Positions 1 through 11,252 are shown, counted from the first letter of the stretch. The stretch is 37,551 bases of DNA from an uncultured Ilumatobacter sp. (GCA_937905835.1 CALCXK010000122.1:1-37551); one strand, 5' to 3'. Numbers and translations are program-made. Notes: generated by a model not told the origin, from the letters alone.

Positions 1-56
1 GACCGCGGCCCAGCGCGGTGTGTGGGCTCCCCCACCCACCTGACCCCACCCACCTT

Positions 57-168
57 GTTTTGTGTGAGCGATAGCGGCGTCGTTTCGGGCAATCGCTCAC
101 ACAAAACGCTGGTCTGGTTTTTGTGTGAGCGATAGCGGCGTCGTTTCGGGCAATCGCTCACACAAAAC
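57..168. repeat. Two tandem copies of a ~50-base palindromic repeat
   Basis: Two near-identical units lie at 57-107 and 117-168, separated by 9 bases. In the first, the arm GTTTTGTGTGAGCGAT (57-72) is exactly reverse-complementary to 92-107, with a 19-base loop at 73-91. In the second, 15-base arms (119-133 and 153-167) enclose the identical loop at 134-152. The loop begins AGCGGCGTCG. The T run is at the outer 5' end and the A run at the outer 3' end, so these are not ordinary intrinsic terminators. Related copies occur at 1154-1206 and 8604-8653. This looks like an intergenic REP/MITE-like family. Confidence 0.85.
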
Positions 169-226
169 TGAGGAAGGGACTCCAGGTGGGTCGAACCCTG
201 TGACAGGGCGCCGGCAAGATGGTGAC

Positions 227-1141
227 ATGACCAATCTGAATCGACGCATCGCGTCGGTGGCGAACGGTCAGCTGGGGTTCGTCACCCGCACGCAGATGCG
301 GTCGTTAGGCGGATCGAATGACCAGCTTCGGAGCCGAGTCCAGAGCGGCGCCCTCACACAATCCGGCACGCACACCTATCGCCTGCCCGGCGCACCAACC
401 GGACCACGCGCACAACTCACCGCACTGCTCCTCGACATCGGCGGCGATGTCTGGGCGAGCGGACCCACAGCCGCCGCCCTCCTCGGATTCGACGGGTTCG
501 AGCTCGGTGCACCTTTCGATGTCACCACTCAGCGACATCGAAACGTCCGGCGCATCGGTCATCGAATCCACACGACCACTGCTCTGCCGCTCATCGATCG
601 CAGCCGGGTTGCTGAACTGGCCGTCACCAGCGGGGCGCGAACCGTCGTCGACCTCGCACGAACGGAAACTTCGGAACGACTCGTCGCGGCATACGACTCG
701 GGCCTCCGAGACGGCAAGTTCAGCGAAGGGCTCGTGCACCGGCGAATCGTCGCGCTGGCGACACAGGGAAGGTACGGGATCCCCAAGCTGCTCGACGCAA
801 TCAACTCGTTCGAGTTCGGTCGAGGTGGTCACAGCTGGCTCGAGCGAGAGTTTCTCCGACTTGTCGCTACCGCGGCGCTGCCTCGGCCCGACACGCAACA
901 GATCCTCACTCGGGCCCAAGACCGCGTCGTCCGTGTCGACTTCCGATTTCCGGGGACAAACATCGTTGTCGAAGTCTTGGGCCTTCGGTACCACCGCACG
1001 ACGGATCAAATCGCACGCGATACTGCCCGGATGAACGCGCTCGTTGACGACGGGTTCCGGGTGTATCAGTTCACATATCACGATGTCGTCGACGAGCCTG
1101 GAGCCGTCCTCCGGCGGCTCACCGCTGCCCTCGCCCAGTGA
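227..1141 (+). CDS. AbiEi-like N-terminal domain plus DUF559 (Vsr-like) nuclease-fold protein
   Basis: The product is 304 residues. The N-terminal part resembles the winged-helix AbiEi antitoxin domain common in actinobacteria (a short helix-turn-helix, then a sheet-rich segment). The C-terminal part has the DUF559 pattern related to very-short-patch-repair endonucleases: VDFRFPG, then VEVLGLRYHR, then RDTARMNAL and a FTYHDV end. The second acidic residue of the usual EVDG motif is Leu here, as in many AbiEi/DUF559 proteins. The frame stays open upstream to 125, but that start lies inside the palindromic repeat, so the ATG at 227 is preferred; its ribosome site is weak. The gene stands alone, with no AbiEii-type toxin visible, and repeats flank both ends. 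The biological role is unknown; a defence or DNA-processing role is an inference. Confidence 0.75.
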   Translation: MTNLNRRIASVANGQLGFVTRTQMRSLGGSNDQLRSRVQSGALTQSGTHTYRLPGAPTGPRAQLTALLLDIGGDVWASGPTAAALLGFDGFELGAPFDVTTQRHRNVRRIGHRIHTTTALPLIDRSRVAELAVTSGARTVVDLARTETSERLVAAYDSGLRDGKFSEGLVHRRIVALATQGRYGIPKLLDAINSFEFGRGGHSWLEREFLRLVATAALPRPDTQQILTRAQDRVVRVDFRFPGTNIVVEVLGLRYHRTTDQIARDTARMNALVDDGFRVYQFTYHDVVDEPGAVLRRLTAALAQ

Positions 1142-1153
1142 CTCGACCCAGGT

Positions 1154-1206
1154 GTTTGTGTGAGGGGGATTCCGCAAAACGACACTGCACCCGCTCACAC
1201 AGCAAC
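1154..1206. repeat. Diverged copy of the palindromic repeat
   Basis: The left arm GTTTGTGTGAG (1155-1165) faces GCTCACACAGCAAC (1193-1206), with eight perfectly pairing central bases (TGTGTGAG/CTCACACA). The loop contains AAACGAC, which also occurs in the reverse complement of the loop at 73-91, so this copy is inverted relative to the pair at 57-168. It begins 12 bases after the stop codon of the DUF559 gene. A possible further half copy (GTTTGCGTGAGCG) starts near 1217 without a clear partner arm. Confidence 0.65.
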
Positions 1207-1290
1207 CGACCCGCTCGTTTGCGTGAGCGCTTTCTGGGTCCAACGCCACACCGGGCACCGCACAGGCGGTCACCAGGGGTCGGGTGCGGG

Positions 1291-2877
1291 TCAGCGGCTG
1301 CGACGGCGCGGAAGGACTCTTTTGGGGATCCGGAGGGTGACGACCGAGAGGGCCAGGATCACCGGGTAGATCTCGAGGCGCCCGAGAAGCATCTGCAACG
1401 TCGCAATCCATCGGCCGGTCGGAGGAATCACCGTGAAGTCGCCGGTGTGATCAAGGAGGCCGAGGCCGGGGCCAACGTTGCCGAGCGCAGTCGCCGACGC
1501 AGAGAACGACGTGATCAAGTCCGGCCCCGTCGCAGCGATAGCGAACGATCCGCCACCGAAGATCACCAGCGCCAGCATCAGGAACCCGACCACCTTGCCG
1601 GCCACGTCATCTGACAACGACGCATTGCCGACACGAACTGGACGAACCAGCTTTGGGTGGAGATGCTTCAGTGCCTCGCGGTGGGCGAAACTCGACACGG
1701 CCATCACGCGCAGCAGCTTGATGCCACCCGCAGTCGAGCCGGCCATGGCTCCAAGTGGCAACGCAATCAGCAGCAACGATTGGGCCGTCTGGCTCCAGAG
1801 GCCGTACTCGGTCGCCACGTAGCCGGTCGTGGTCACCGTCGACGCAGCAGTGAAAAGCGCGTCGCGGAAACCGGTCGGCTGACCGCCGTTGTTCCCCGAG
1901 GTCACGAACGCCCACAGTGCAACGGCGCCGACGAACGCCAGGTAGACGTGGAACTCTGTGGAGCGCAGGAGCGGCTTCACGTTGCCGCGCAGCGCACGCC
2001 AGTACAGCGTGAAGCTGCCCCCAGCCAGCAGCATGCCGACGATACAAATCCATTCGAGTAGGGCCGATTCGAAGTGCCCGAACGACCCTTGGTACGGGGA
2101 AAACCCGCCTGTCGAGACCGTCGTGAACGAATGACTCACCGCGTCGTACATGCTCATCCCGGCGGCAAAATACGCCGCGGCCATCAGCAACGTGAAGCCG
2201 ACGTAGACCCCCCAGAGCCGGCGTGCCGTCTCGCGGACTCGCGGGGTGAGCCGATCGCCTGTGGGGCCAGGGGCTTCCGCTTCGAGCAGGCTCATGCCGC
2301 CCGAGCCAACCGTCGGCAACACGGCGACGACGAGCACGATGACGCCCATCCCACCCATCCACTGTGTCATCGACCGCCAGAACAGCAAACCCTTCGACGT
2401 GGCCTCGATGTCGGGGGTGACCGTTGCGCCAGTCGTTGTGAAACCGGACATCGCTTCGAACAGGGCGTCGTCGACGCGGGTGAAGTGGCCCGTGACCAGG
2501 TACGGAATTGCGCCAACAGCGGCAATGGTCACCCACGCGAGGGTGACGGTGGTGAACACGTCGAGCACGCGGATCTGCTTTGGGGCGACGGTGCGCTGCC
2601 ACATGATCGCTCCGACGATCGACGTAATAATGCCGGTGATGAGCAGAGCTGCGACATCGGGACCGCCATCGATCGCGTCGACCACGCCGGAAATGGCAAT
2701 GCCGATTCCGACAACAGTGAGCGTGAGCCCAACGACGTTCAACAGGAGCGAAGGTCGCCGCTTCTTCGTGAACAGCTTTTCGCCGCGCTCACCGAAAACC
2801 GACACACGCGAGCTGAGGAGCGCATGCGTGTCAGGCCGGTGAATCCGATGCGAACCTTGGGGTTCGATGTTGCTCAC
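1291..2877 (-). CDS. trkH: Trk-type potassium uptake membrane subunit TrkH
   Basis: This is the channel-forming subunit of a Trk/Ktr potassium transporter in the cytoplasmic membrane, 528 residues, near the family's usual size. The four pore-loop repeats can be read in order, each with a filter glycine: SGFTTTGAT, TVSTGGFSP, TVTTTGYV and ALGNVGPG. Many hydrophobic spans surround them. The frame is open up to 3297, but that extension lies inside trkA and is Arg-rich, so it is rejected. The GTG at 2875-2877 overlaps the trkA stop codon by 4 bases (GTGA), the sign of translational coupling, and gives a sensible N-terminus (SNIEPQG). TrkA just upstream is its cytoplasmic gating partner. Confidence 0.93.
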   Translation of the reverse strand: MSNIEPQGSHRIHRPDTHALLSSRVSVFGERGEKLFTKKRRPSLLLNVVGLTLTVVGIGIAISGVVDAIDGGPDVAALLITGIITSIVGAIMWQRTVAPKQIRVLDVFTTVTLAWVTIAAVGAIPYLVTGHFTRVDDALFEAMSGFTTTGATVTPDIEATSKGLLFWRSMTQWMGGMGVIVLVVAVLPTVGSGGMSLLEAEAPGPTGDRLTPRVRETARRLWGVYVGFTLLMAAAYFAAGMSMYDAVSHSFTTVSTGGFSPYQGSFGHFESALLEWICIVGMLLAGGSFTLYWRALRGNVKPLLRSTEFHVYLAFVGAVALWAFVTSGNNGGQPTGFRDALFTAASTVTTTGYVATEYGLWSQTAQSLLLIALPLGAMAGSTAGGIKLLRVMAVSSFAHREALKHLHPKLVRPVRVGNASLSDDVAGKVVGFLMLALVIFGGGSFAIAATGPDLITSFSASATALGNVGPGLGLLDHTGDFTVIPPTGRWIATLQMLLGRLEIYPVILALSVVTLRIPKRVLPRRRSR

Positions 2878-4238
2878 CGATGGTCTGTCCCACAGGTGAA
2901 CGCCTTGCGCAACGCTGGCAGCGAATCGGGACGGGCAAAGACAACGACGTTGTCTCCAGCATGGAGGACGGTGTTGCCGCGCACGATACGACCGGCTTCT
3001 CCGGGGCGAATGACCGCGCCGAGCACGACCGAGTGCGGCAAATGCAACTCGGCGACCACGGCACCGTCGGCTGCGGAGTCGGCTTCGATCTCGATCTCGT
3101 CGACCTCGATGTCGCTCTCGAGGAAGGTCGCCACCGACGCGGTTCCGCCGCGCACATGGCGCAGCACCGCGTTGGCCGATGCGGTGCGCGGGCTGAGGGC
3201 GGCGTCGATACCGAATTGGCGAACCAGTGGCAGCAGGCTGAGCCGATGAATCACGGCAACGGTGAACGTGTTTCGACCAGTCGCTGCGAAGGCACAAGCG
3301 AGCACGTTGGCCGCGTCGTCACCCGTGGCCGCGATCACAAGGTCTTTATCGGTGATCGACTCCTCATTCAGCATGTCGGTGTCTTCGATGTCGCCTTGCA
3401 CCACCGTGACGCGAGGCAACTTCTCGCTCAGCACGCGTGCCCGTTCGATGCCGTGCTCAACGAGGACGACATCGGCCCCGGCAGCTTCGAGTCGCTCGGC
3501 AACGCGGGTGCCGACGGCCCCGCCGCCGAGCACCATGACCCGCTTGGCGCGCTGGTGTGAAGCGCCGAGCAATTCGAGGATCTCGTTACGGCTCTGCTGG
3601 TTGGTGAGCACTCGGACGTGGTCGCCGACTTCGAGCCGTTGATCGCCTCGAGGAATGACGGTCTCTCCGTGGCGCGTTAACGCGCCGAAGAGGAAGCGCC
3701 AGTCGGGCTCGAACGACGCTCCGATCTCGGCGAGCGTGCTTCCGGCCAACGCGGCACCCTCACCGATCGTGCAGCCAAGGACGAGCAGGTCGCCACCGGA
3801 CATCCGGTACACCTCGTCGGCACCCGATGCCTGCGTGAGCGCCATGATCTCGTCGGCAGTGTCAGCGTCGGGGTCGATGACAACATCGGCCTGCATGATC
3901 TCGCGGAGCCGTGCACCACTCTCTCCACGGAGTTCTTCGGTCTGGATCCGGACGACGGTCTGCGGGACACCCGCCTCTTTCGCCAAGAGTGACACGATGA
4001 GATTGACCTCGTCATTCTGCGTGACACCCGCCAGCAGGTCGGCGCGATCGATGCGGGCGGCCTTCAGCGTGGACGGCAACGTGGCGCTGCCAACGACGAC
4101 CTGGACGTCGAGCTGGGCAGCGATGGCCGACGCGATCGCCTCGTTCTGCTCGATGACGACGACGTCGTGGCCCTCGGCCCCGAGACGTTGTGCGAGGTAC
4201 CAGCCGACCTCGCCAGCTCCGACGATTACGACATGCAT
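2874..4238 (-). CDS. trkA: Trk potassium uptake regulatory subunit TrkA
   Basis: The 454-residue product is a full-length tandem TrkA: two RCK_N Rossmann domains, each followed by an RCK_C domain. The first nucleotide-binding loop is GAGEVG at residues 7-12 and the second GGGAVG near 240. TrkA proteins gate TrkH in response to NAD(H) or ATP/ADP, and RCK_C domains of related potassium channels bind cyclic di-AMP, of interest because disA lies 6 kb away. It is translated just ahead of trkH with a 4-base overlap and lies 63 bases downstream of the DUF1499 gene, so a three-gene minus-strand operon is likely. Confidence 0.93.
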   Translation of the reverse strand: MHVVIVGAGEVGWYLAQRLGAEGHDVVVIEQNEAIASAIAAQLDVQVVVGSATLPSTLKAARIDRADLLAGVTQNDEVNLIVSLLAKEAGVPQTVVRIQTEELRGESGARLREIMQADVVIDPDADTADEIMALTQASGADEVYRMSGGDLLVLGCTIGEGAALAGSTLAEIGASFEPDWRFLFGALTRHGETVIPRGDQRLEVGDHVRVLTNQQSRNEILELLGASHQRAKRVMVLGGGAVGTRVAERLEAAGADVVLVEHGIERARVLSEKLPRVTVVQGDIEDTDMLNEESITDKDLVIAATGDDAANVLACAFAATGRNTFTVAVIHRLSLLPLVRQFGIDAALSPRTASANAVLRHVRGGTASVATFLESDIEVDEIEIEADSAADGAVVAELHLPHSVVLGAVIRPGEAGRIVRGNTVLHAGDNVVVFARPDSLPALRKAFTCGTDHR

Positions 4239-4301
4239 TCCATCAGCCTGCCTGATCGCGGACGCCAGCGCGCGACATTCGCACGAATCGCTTGCCTCAG
4301 C

Positions 4302-4769
4302 TCAGCTGCTGAGCTGGCCGAGCCACGCCTCGACGCGCTTCTTGTTGACCCCAAGGTCGCTTTGACCGAGGCGCGATCGGGAGAAGATCGCCAGCGTGCT
4401 ATTGGTCGCATCGATCTCCATGAATTTCACCGACACATAGTCCGGAAAGCCGAACAGACCGCTGGTCTGCACATAGGTGACATGGCCCTCGGCTGCCGAG
4501 CCACCGACGACGCCACTGCCAGCACCGCGGGCGATGGCGTCGAACTGAGCGGCGAGTTCCGCTGAAGAAAGCGAGAAGGTCGGTGCCAGTGCGTCGGGTT
4601 CCGTCGTACCGTCGGGCCCGACTCGATACGAGTTCGGTGTGCTGGGCTTCGCTGCGACGAGCGGATCAACGTGCCAGATCGCCGCATCATGGTCGAGGCG
4701 GCGAATCATGATTCCTGCGACCACCAACGCAGTCACAAGGAGCCCGACAATCATTAAGGCGATACGCAT
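4302..4769 (-). CDS. DUF1499 family membrane-anchored protein
   Basis: The product has 155 residues from the ATG at 4769, which opens directly with a hydrophobic segment (about residues 2-20), a membrane anchor or uncleaved signal. The C-terminal half carries the DUF1499 signature: GFPDYVSVKF, then IFSRSRLGQSDLGVNKKR and WLGQL at the end. The frame continues upstream to 4886, but that stretch lacks a hydrophobic start and reads as non-coding. The function of DUF1499 is not established. It precedes trkA-trkH on the same strand. The divergent clpC gene begins 274 bases away. Confidence 0.8.
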   Translation of the reverse strand: MRIALMIVGLLVTALVVAGIMIRRLDHDAAIWHVDPLVAAKPSTPNSYRVGPDGTTEPDALAPTFSLSSAELAAQFDAIARGAGSGVVGGSAAEGHVTYVQTSGLFGFPDYVSVKFMEIDATNSTLAIFSRSRLGQSDLGVNKKRVEAWLGQLSS

Positions 4770-4917
4770 CCGCCGATCATGCCCTATTTTCGTGCCCGGG
4801 TCCCTTTCGTGCAGTGCCCCGCGTCCGATCAGGAGGTCGGCATCCGCCGAAACCACGCTGACGGGCGCTGAGCGCAACGTCGACATCGCGTTCGTGTATT
4901 CCCAGAACTTGTCGAAA

Positions 4918-4953
4918 ACCTGTCACGTAGCTCGACCGGGCACCGTGACAGGT
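4918..4953. promoter_or_regulatory. 10-base inverted repeat between the DUF1499 gene and clpC
   Basis: ACCTGTCACG (4918-4927) is perfectly reverse-complementary to CGTGACAGGT (4944-4953), with a 16-base spacer. It lies in the 274-base divergent region, 90 bases before the clpC start. The spacing of the arm centres, about 26 bases, would put both half-sites near the same DNA face, as for a dimeric regulator. No HAIR (HspR) or CtsR operator is recognisable. The regulator is unknown and a chance palindrome is possible. Confidence 0.35.
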
Positions 4954-5043
4954 CGACGGTAGAGTCACTGCAGAGGTTCCGAGTGCTGTTTCGCATCCCG
5001 CAGGCGGCGCTCATCGAGGGGCCCACGAACGAAAGGGCAGCAG

Positions 5044-7656
<2,613 letters not shown>

Positions 7657-7675
7657 TCTCAGCGATCGGCTGATC

Positions 7676-7715
7676 AAACGCCCCGACGGTTCGCTGTCGG
7701 GGCGTTTGTCGTTTT
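7676..7715 (+). terminator. Intrinsic terminator after clpC
   Basis: A 12-base perfect stem pairs AAACGCCCCGAC (7676-7687) with GTCGGGGCGTTT (7696-7707) around an 8-base loop, followed by a T-rich tail GTCGTTTT. It starts 19 bases after the clpC stop codon. The A/T ends of the stem would also let it work on the other strand. Confidence 0.85.
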
Positions 7716-7774
7716 CGGGTCACGGGCCAACTCTTGCCACCTTTCCGGCGCGGCTGCGCGACATACTGGCGGAC

Positions 7775-8566
7775 GTGGTTCGGCGGTTGATGGCACTTCT
7801 CGCACTGGCCGTCGCGCTCACTGCCTGCCAGCTCGACGTGACCGTCGATGTGGTCGTTGATCCCGACGGGACCGGCCAGATTGCCGTAACCATCGTGGCC
7901 GACCAGGAGATTCTCGATCAGATTCCGACGCTTGCCGAGGACCTCGTTCTCGCCGATGTGATCGAAGCTGGCTGGTCGATCGACGGGCCGCGTGCGCCAG
8001 ACGATGGATCAGGCGGGCTGTTCCTCCAGATGACGCACCCATTCCGGTCGCAAGGCGAAGCGACCAACCTCCTGCAGTCCCTCGGCCCACCATTCACACA
8101 AATGGAGGTAGGTCGCGACCTCAACGGTGACGTCACCACGAACCAGCTCCGGGGTCGACTCATCCTCGTCGACGGATTCAACGCGTTCGCCGACGCCGAC
8201 CTCGTCGCTGCAGTCGGATCACAGCCGTTCGCCGCAAAAATCGCCGCCTCCGGTGCAACGCCAGAGCAAAACATGTCGATCACTGTCCGGGCCTTACTGC
8301 CCGGCGTCTTGAAGAGCGACACAACGAACGTCGAGCCGAACGAAGGCGGCATCCTGGAATGGGCGGTCCCACTCGACGGCTCCGCGCTCCAGTGGCAGGC
8401 CGAGACCACACAGCAGCCCAGCGAAGGTCAGCGTTGGGCGCGCCCGCTCTCGATCGCCGCGCTCGTCGCGCTCGTCGGCTGGGTCGTCTTCATGGGGTTC
8501 TTCATCGTCTACGTCGCCTTCGCCCGCTCCCGCCGAGCCCGCGCTTACAAGCATCGCCACCTCTGA
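7775..8566 (+). CDS. LppM-like lipoprotein with C-terminal membrane span
   Basis: The 263-residue product starts with an N-terminal signal of lipoprotein type: VVRRL, a hydrophobic core, and the lipobox LTAC with the Cys 17 residues in. After it comes a sheet-rich domain with the pattern of mycobacterial LppM (DUF3153): VTVDVVVDPDGTGQIAVTI. A second hydrophobic span (about 226-250) near the C-terminus is followed by a basic tail (RSRRARAYKHR), so the protein appears anchored at both ends. The frame is open back to 7706, but that start lies within the clpC terminator; the GTG at 7775 has GGCGG just upstream. An ATG at 7790 is an alternative. It sits between clpC and radA. Confidence 0.75.
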   Translation: MVRRLMALLALAVALTACQLDVTVDVVVDPDGTGQIAVTIVADQEILDQIPTLAEDLVLADVIEAGWSIDGPRAPDDGSGGLFLQMTHPFRSQGEATNLLQSLGPPFTQMEVGRDLNGDVTTNQLRGRLILVDGFNAFADADLVAAVGSQPFAAKIAASGATPEQNMSITVRALLPGVLKSDTTNVEPNEGGILEWAVPLDGSALQWQAETTQQPSEGQRWARPLSIAALVALVGWVVFMGFFIVYVAFARSRRARAYKHRHL

Positions 8567-8603
8567 AGCTCACGTCCCGAATGCCCATTCTGGTCGCCGG
8601 GGC

Positions 8604-8653
8604 GTTCTGTGTGAGCGATTCCAGCAACCGACGCCGCTTCAGCTCACACAAAC
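8604..8653. repeat. Third copy of the palindromic repeat, inverted orientation
   Basis: TGTGTGAGC (8608-8616) pairs perfectly with GCTCACACA (8642-8650), flanked by GTT/AAC with one bulged base. Between the arm ends is CGACGCCGCT (8629-8638), the exact reverse complement of the start of the loop in the copies at 57-168, and the loop length (19 bases counted from the same arm end) is kept. So this is the same element in the opposite orientation. It lies in the 129-base gap between the lipoprotein gene and radA. Confidence 0.75.
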
Positions 8654-8695
8654 CCGGGCCTGGCGTTGTGACAAGCGATCTCTAGGGTGGCATCC

Positions 8696-10069
8696 ATGGC
8701 TAAGTTGAGCGGCAAGATCCGCATTGTCTACGCGTGCAGCGAATGCGGTTCGTCGTATCCCAAGTGGTCGGGGCAGTGCGGCAGCTGCGGCGACTGGAAC
8801 ACCCTCGTCGAAGAGATCGAAGGCCCCGGCGACGCCCTCAAGGCCCCCCCGCCACCGACCAATCGACCGGGCCCGACACTCATCGGCGACGTGGGTACCG
8901 AAGCCGGCCAACCGAGATTGACCCACATCGACGAACTCGACAGGGTGTTGGGCGGTGGCATCGTGCCCGGCGCCGTCATGCTGCTCGGCGGCGAACCCGG
9001 CATCGGTAAAAGCACGCTCCTTCTCCAGCTCCTCGCATCGTGGGACGGGCCAACGCTGTATGTCAGCGCCGAGGAGAGCGCCCAGCAGGTGCGTCTACGC
9101 GCCGAGCGGCTCGATGCAGTCCGACCGCAACTTTGGCTTCATGCCGAAACATCGCTGCCGCACATTCTCGAATCAATCGAAGAGACCAAGCCCGAGCTGG
9201 TCGTCATCGACTCCATCCAAACCGTCTTTGACCCATCGCTCGGTTCGCTGCCCGGCAGCGTCGGGCAGGTCCGCGGTTGCGCACAGCGACTCGTCAACGT
9301 GGCCAAGGAACGCGACATCGCGATCGTGCTCGTCGGGCACGTCACCAAAGACGGCGGCTTGGCCGGGCCGCGAGTGCTCGAACATGTCGTCGACACCGTC
9401 CTCCAATTCGAAGGCGACAAACATCATGCCCTCCGGCTGCTGCGAGCCTCCAAGCATCGGTTCGGCCCCACCAACGAACTCGGCATCTTCGAGATGGCAG
9501 GCGGCGGCCTGATCGGCGTGCCGGATCCATCGACAATGTTCCTCTCCGACCGCCGAACCGGCATCCCGGGTTCAGCGGTCGTCCCGACAATGGAAGGGCA
9601 GCGTCCGATCGTGGTCGAGGTCCAGGCGCTGACCTCGCCGGGTGTTCCAGGCGTGCCTTCCCGACGGAGCGCACTGGGCCTCGACGGTGCGCGCTTGTCG
9701 ATGCTGATGGCCGTACTCGGCCGCCGCGCTCGGCTCCCCGTCGGCGAGAACGACATCTATGCGTCGACTGCGGGGGGCGTGAAGCTCGTCGAGCCGGGCC
9801 TCGACCTCGGCGTCTGCCTCGCAGTCGTCAGCGCATTACGCAACCAACCGATGCCTGCCGACGTCGCCGTGTTCGGCGAGGTGGGCCTCGGTGGCGAACT
9901 CCGTCAAGTCGGCCAAGCCGCTCGCCGGCTCACCGAAGCTGCTCGCCTGGGGTTCTCCCGCGTTGTCGTGCCCACCAATTCACCCGATGGCGACGGCGAG
10001 ATGCGCGTCATTCGCGCTCAAACGCTGAGCGAAGCCATCGCCGCCGTCGGCCTCAACAGCGAGGCCTGA
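8696..10069 (+). CDS. radA: DNA repair protein RadA (Sms)
   Basis: RadA is a RecA-like helicase acting in recombination intermediate processing. The 457-residue product has the N-terminal four-Cys zinc finger (C14, C17, C28, C31), Walker A GEPGIGKST (99-107), the RadA signature at 253-257 and a C-terminal Lon-like domain (GGVKLVEPGLDL onward). The signature reads KHRFG rather than the usual KNRFG. The start ATG at 8696 has AGGGTGG five bases upstream; an in-frame GTG at 8687 lies within that ribosome site and is unlikely. disA follows on the same strand, a pairing known in both Firmicutes and mycobacteria. Confidence 0.96.
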   Translation: MAKLSGKIRIVYACSECGSSYPKWSGQCGSCGDWNTLVEEIEGPGDALKAPPPPTNRPGPTLIGDVGTEAGQPRLTHIDELDRVLGGGIVPGAVMLLGGEPGIGKSTLLLQLLASWDGPTLYVSAEESAQQVRLRAERLDAVRPQLWLHAETSLPHILESIEETKPELVVIDSIQTVFDPSLGSLPGSVGQVRGCAQRLVNVAKERDIAIVLVGHVTKDGGLAGPRVLEHVVDTVLQFEGDKHHALRLLRASKHRFGPTNELGIFEMAGGGLIGVPDPSTMFLSDRRTGIPGSAVVPTMEGQRPIVVEVQALTSPGVPGVPSRRSALGLDGARLSMLMAVLGRRARLPVGENDIYASTAGGVKLVEPGLDLGVCLAVVSALRNQPMPADVAVFGEVGLGGELRQVGQAARRLTEAARLGFSRVVVPTNSPDGDGEMRVIRAQTLSEAIAAVGLNSEA

Positions 10070-10192
10070 CGGGCTGCAATGCGACTCGCTCCCGTCCGGG
10101 GGCCGACCAGCAGGGTGACTGACAGAACCATGTGACCCCATCTCGCGTAAGCTCGCCCTGTGGAGTATCGGTATGGAGGGGCAAATGAGAAG

Positions 10193-11233
10193 ATGCGCAA
10201 TGCGCTCGCTCGTGTCTCGCCTGGCACCCCGCTGCGTGACGGCATCGACCGCGTGGTGCTCGCCAAAGCTGGCGCGCTGCTGGTCCTCAGCGACGAACCC
10301 GACGTGCTGTCGATCTGCTCGGGCGGATTCCTCGTTGACGCCCCGTACAGCCCGCAGCGGCTGTCCGAACTCGCAAAGATGGACGGCGCGATCATCATTT
10401 CGACCGAGGGTGGGCGAATCGCCCGAGCGAACGTCCACCTCGTCCCCGATCCCACCGTTCCGACCAGCGAGACCGGTACCCGCCACCGCACAGCCGAGCG
10501 CGTCGCCCGATCGCTTGACGTGCCTGTGGTCTCGGCCAGCGAAGAAATGGGCGTGATCAACGTCTACGCAGGTGGCGAGAAGCGCCAGCTCCAAGAAGTC
10601 GGCCACCTGCTCGAGCGCGCCAACCAAGCACTACAGACCCTTGAGCGCTACAAGGCCAAGCTCGACGACGGGATCAACAACCTGACGGCCGTCGAGGTCG
10701 AAGATGTCGCCACATTGCGCGACGTCGTTGCTGTGCTCCAGCGAGGCGAAATGGTTCATCGCGTCGCCGACGAGATCGAGACGATGATCATCGAACTCGG
10801 CATCGACGCCCGACTGCTGCGCCTCCAGCTCGACGAACTGTACGACGAGATCAACGATGAACTCGACCTCGTGGTCGCTGACTACATGCCCGCCGACAAG
10901 ACAGCTGAGCAAGCGATGTCCGACATGTCGAAGCTGTCGGACGACGACGTACTCAACCTGCGTGTGACCGCCGACGTCCTCGGCCGCGCCGGCGACAACG
11001 ACGACCTCACCCAAGAAGTCGCCCCGAAGGGTCTGCGATTCCTGCGCCGTGTGAAGCGACTCAACGCCAACATTGCCGACGACGTCGCCAATCACTTCGG
11101 CAGCTTGGCAAAGATGCAGCGGGCCACGCTCGACGACCTGATGTCAGTCGAAGGAGTCGATGAGGCAATGGCGCGCAGCGTCCGTGACACGCTCACTCGC
11201 ATCACCGAGTCGACGATCCTCGACCAGTACTGA
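10193..11233 (+). CDS. disA: DNA integrity scanning diadenylate cyclase DisA
   Basis: DisA makes cyclic di-AMP from two ATP and slows or stops synthesis at branched DNA. The DAC domain motifs are intact: KMDGAII (DGA at about residues 64-66) and GTRHRTAER (RHR at about 97-99). A helical linker and a C-terminal helix-hairpin-helix DNA-binding domain (MSVEGVDEAMARSVRD) follow. The product from the ATG at 10193 is 346 residues, with a strong GGAGGGG 11 bases upstream; the in-frame GTG at 10160 would add 11 residues but has no ribosome site. The C-terminus (STILDQY) matches actinobacterial DisA. Convergent with the GH18 gene, ends 19 bases apart. Confidence 0.95.
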   Translation: MRNALARVSPGTPLRDGIDRVVLAKAGALLVLSDEPDVLSICSGGFLVDAPYSPQRLSELAKMDGAIIISTEGGRIARANVHLVPDPTVPTSETGTRHRTAERVARSLDVPVVSASEEMGVINVYAGGEKRQLQEVGHLLERANQALQTLERYKAKLDDGINNLTAVEVEDVATLRDVVAVLQRGEMVHRVADEIETMIIELGIDARLLRLQLDELYDEINDELDLVVADYMPADKTAEQAMSDMSKLSDDDVLNLRVTADVLGRAGDNDDLTQEVAPKGLRFLRRVKRLNANIADDVANHFGSLAKMQRATLDDLMSVEGVDEAMARSVRDTLTRITESTILDQY

Positions 11234-11252
11234 ATTCAGAACCAAGTCAGGG

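Noticed and set aside
57..107. Intrinsic terminator.
   Set aside because: The T run precedes the stem and the A run follows it on both strands, which is the reverse of a terminator.
57..168. Start of a CRISPR array.
   Set aside because: Only two units, strongly palindromic over their whole length, with a 9-base gap that is too short for a spacer.
305..1411. Long open frame (368 codons) on the minus strand opposite the DUF559 gene.
   Set aside because: It runs through both the gene and the repeat, has no family resemblance and mirrors the codon bias of the real plus-strand gene.
2878..3297. N-terminal extension of TrkH to 3297.
   Set aside because: The extension lies inside trkA and is Arg-rich; the GTG at 2877 gives a 4-base coupled overlap and a normal TrkH length.
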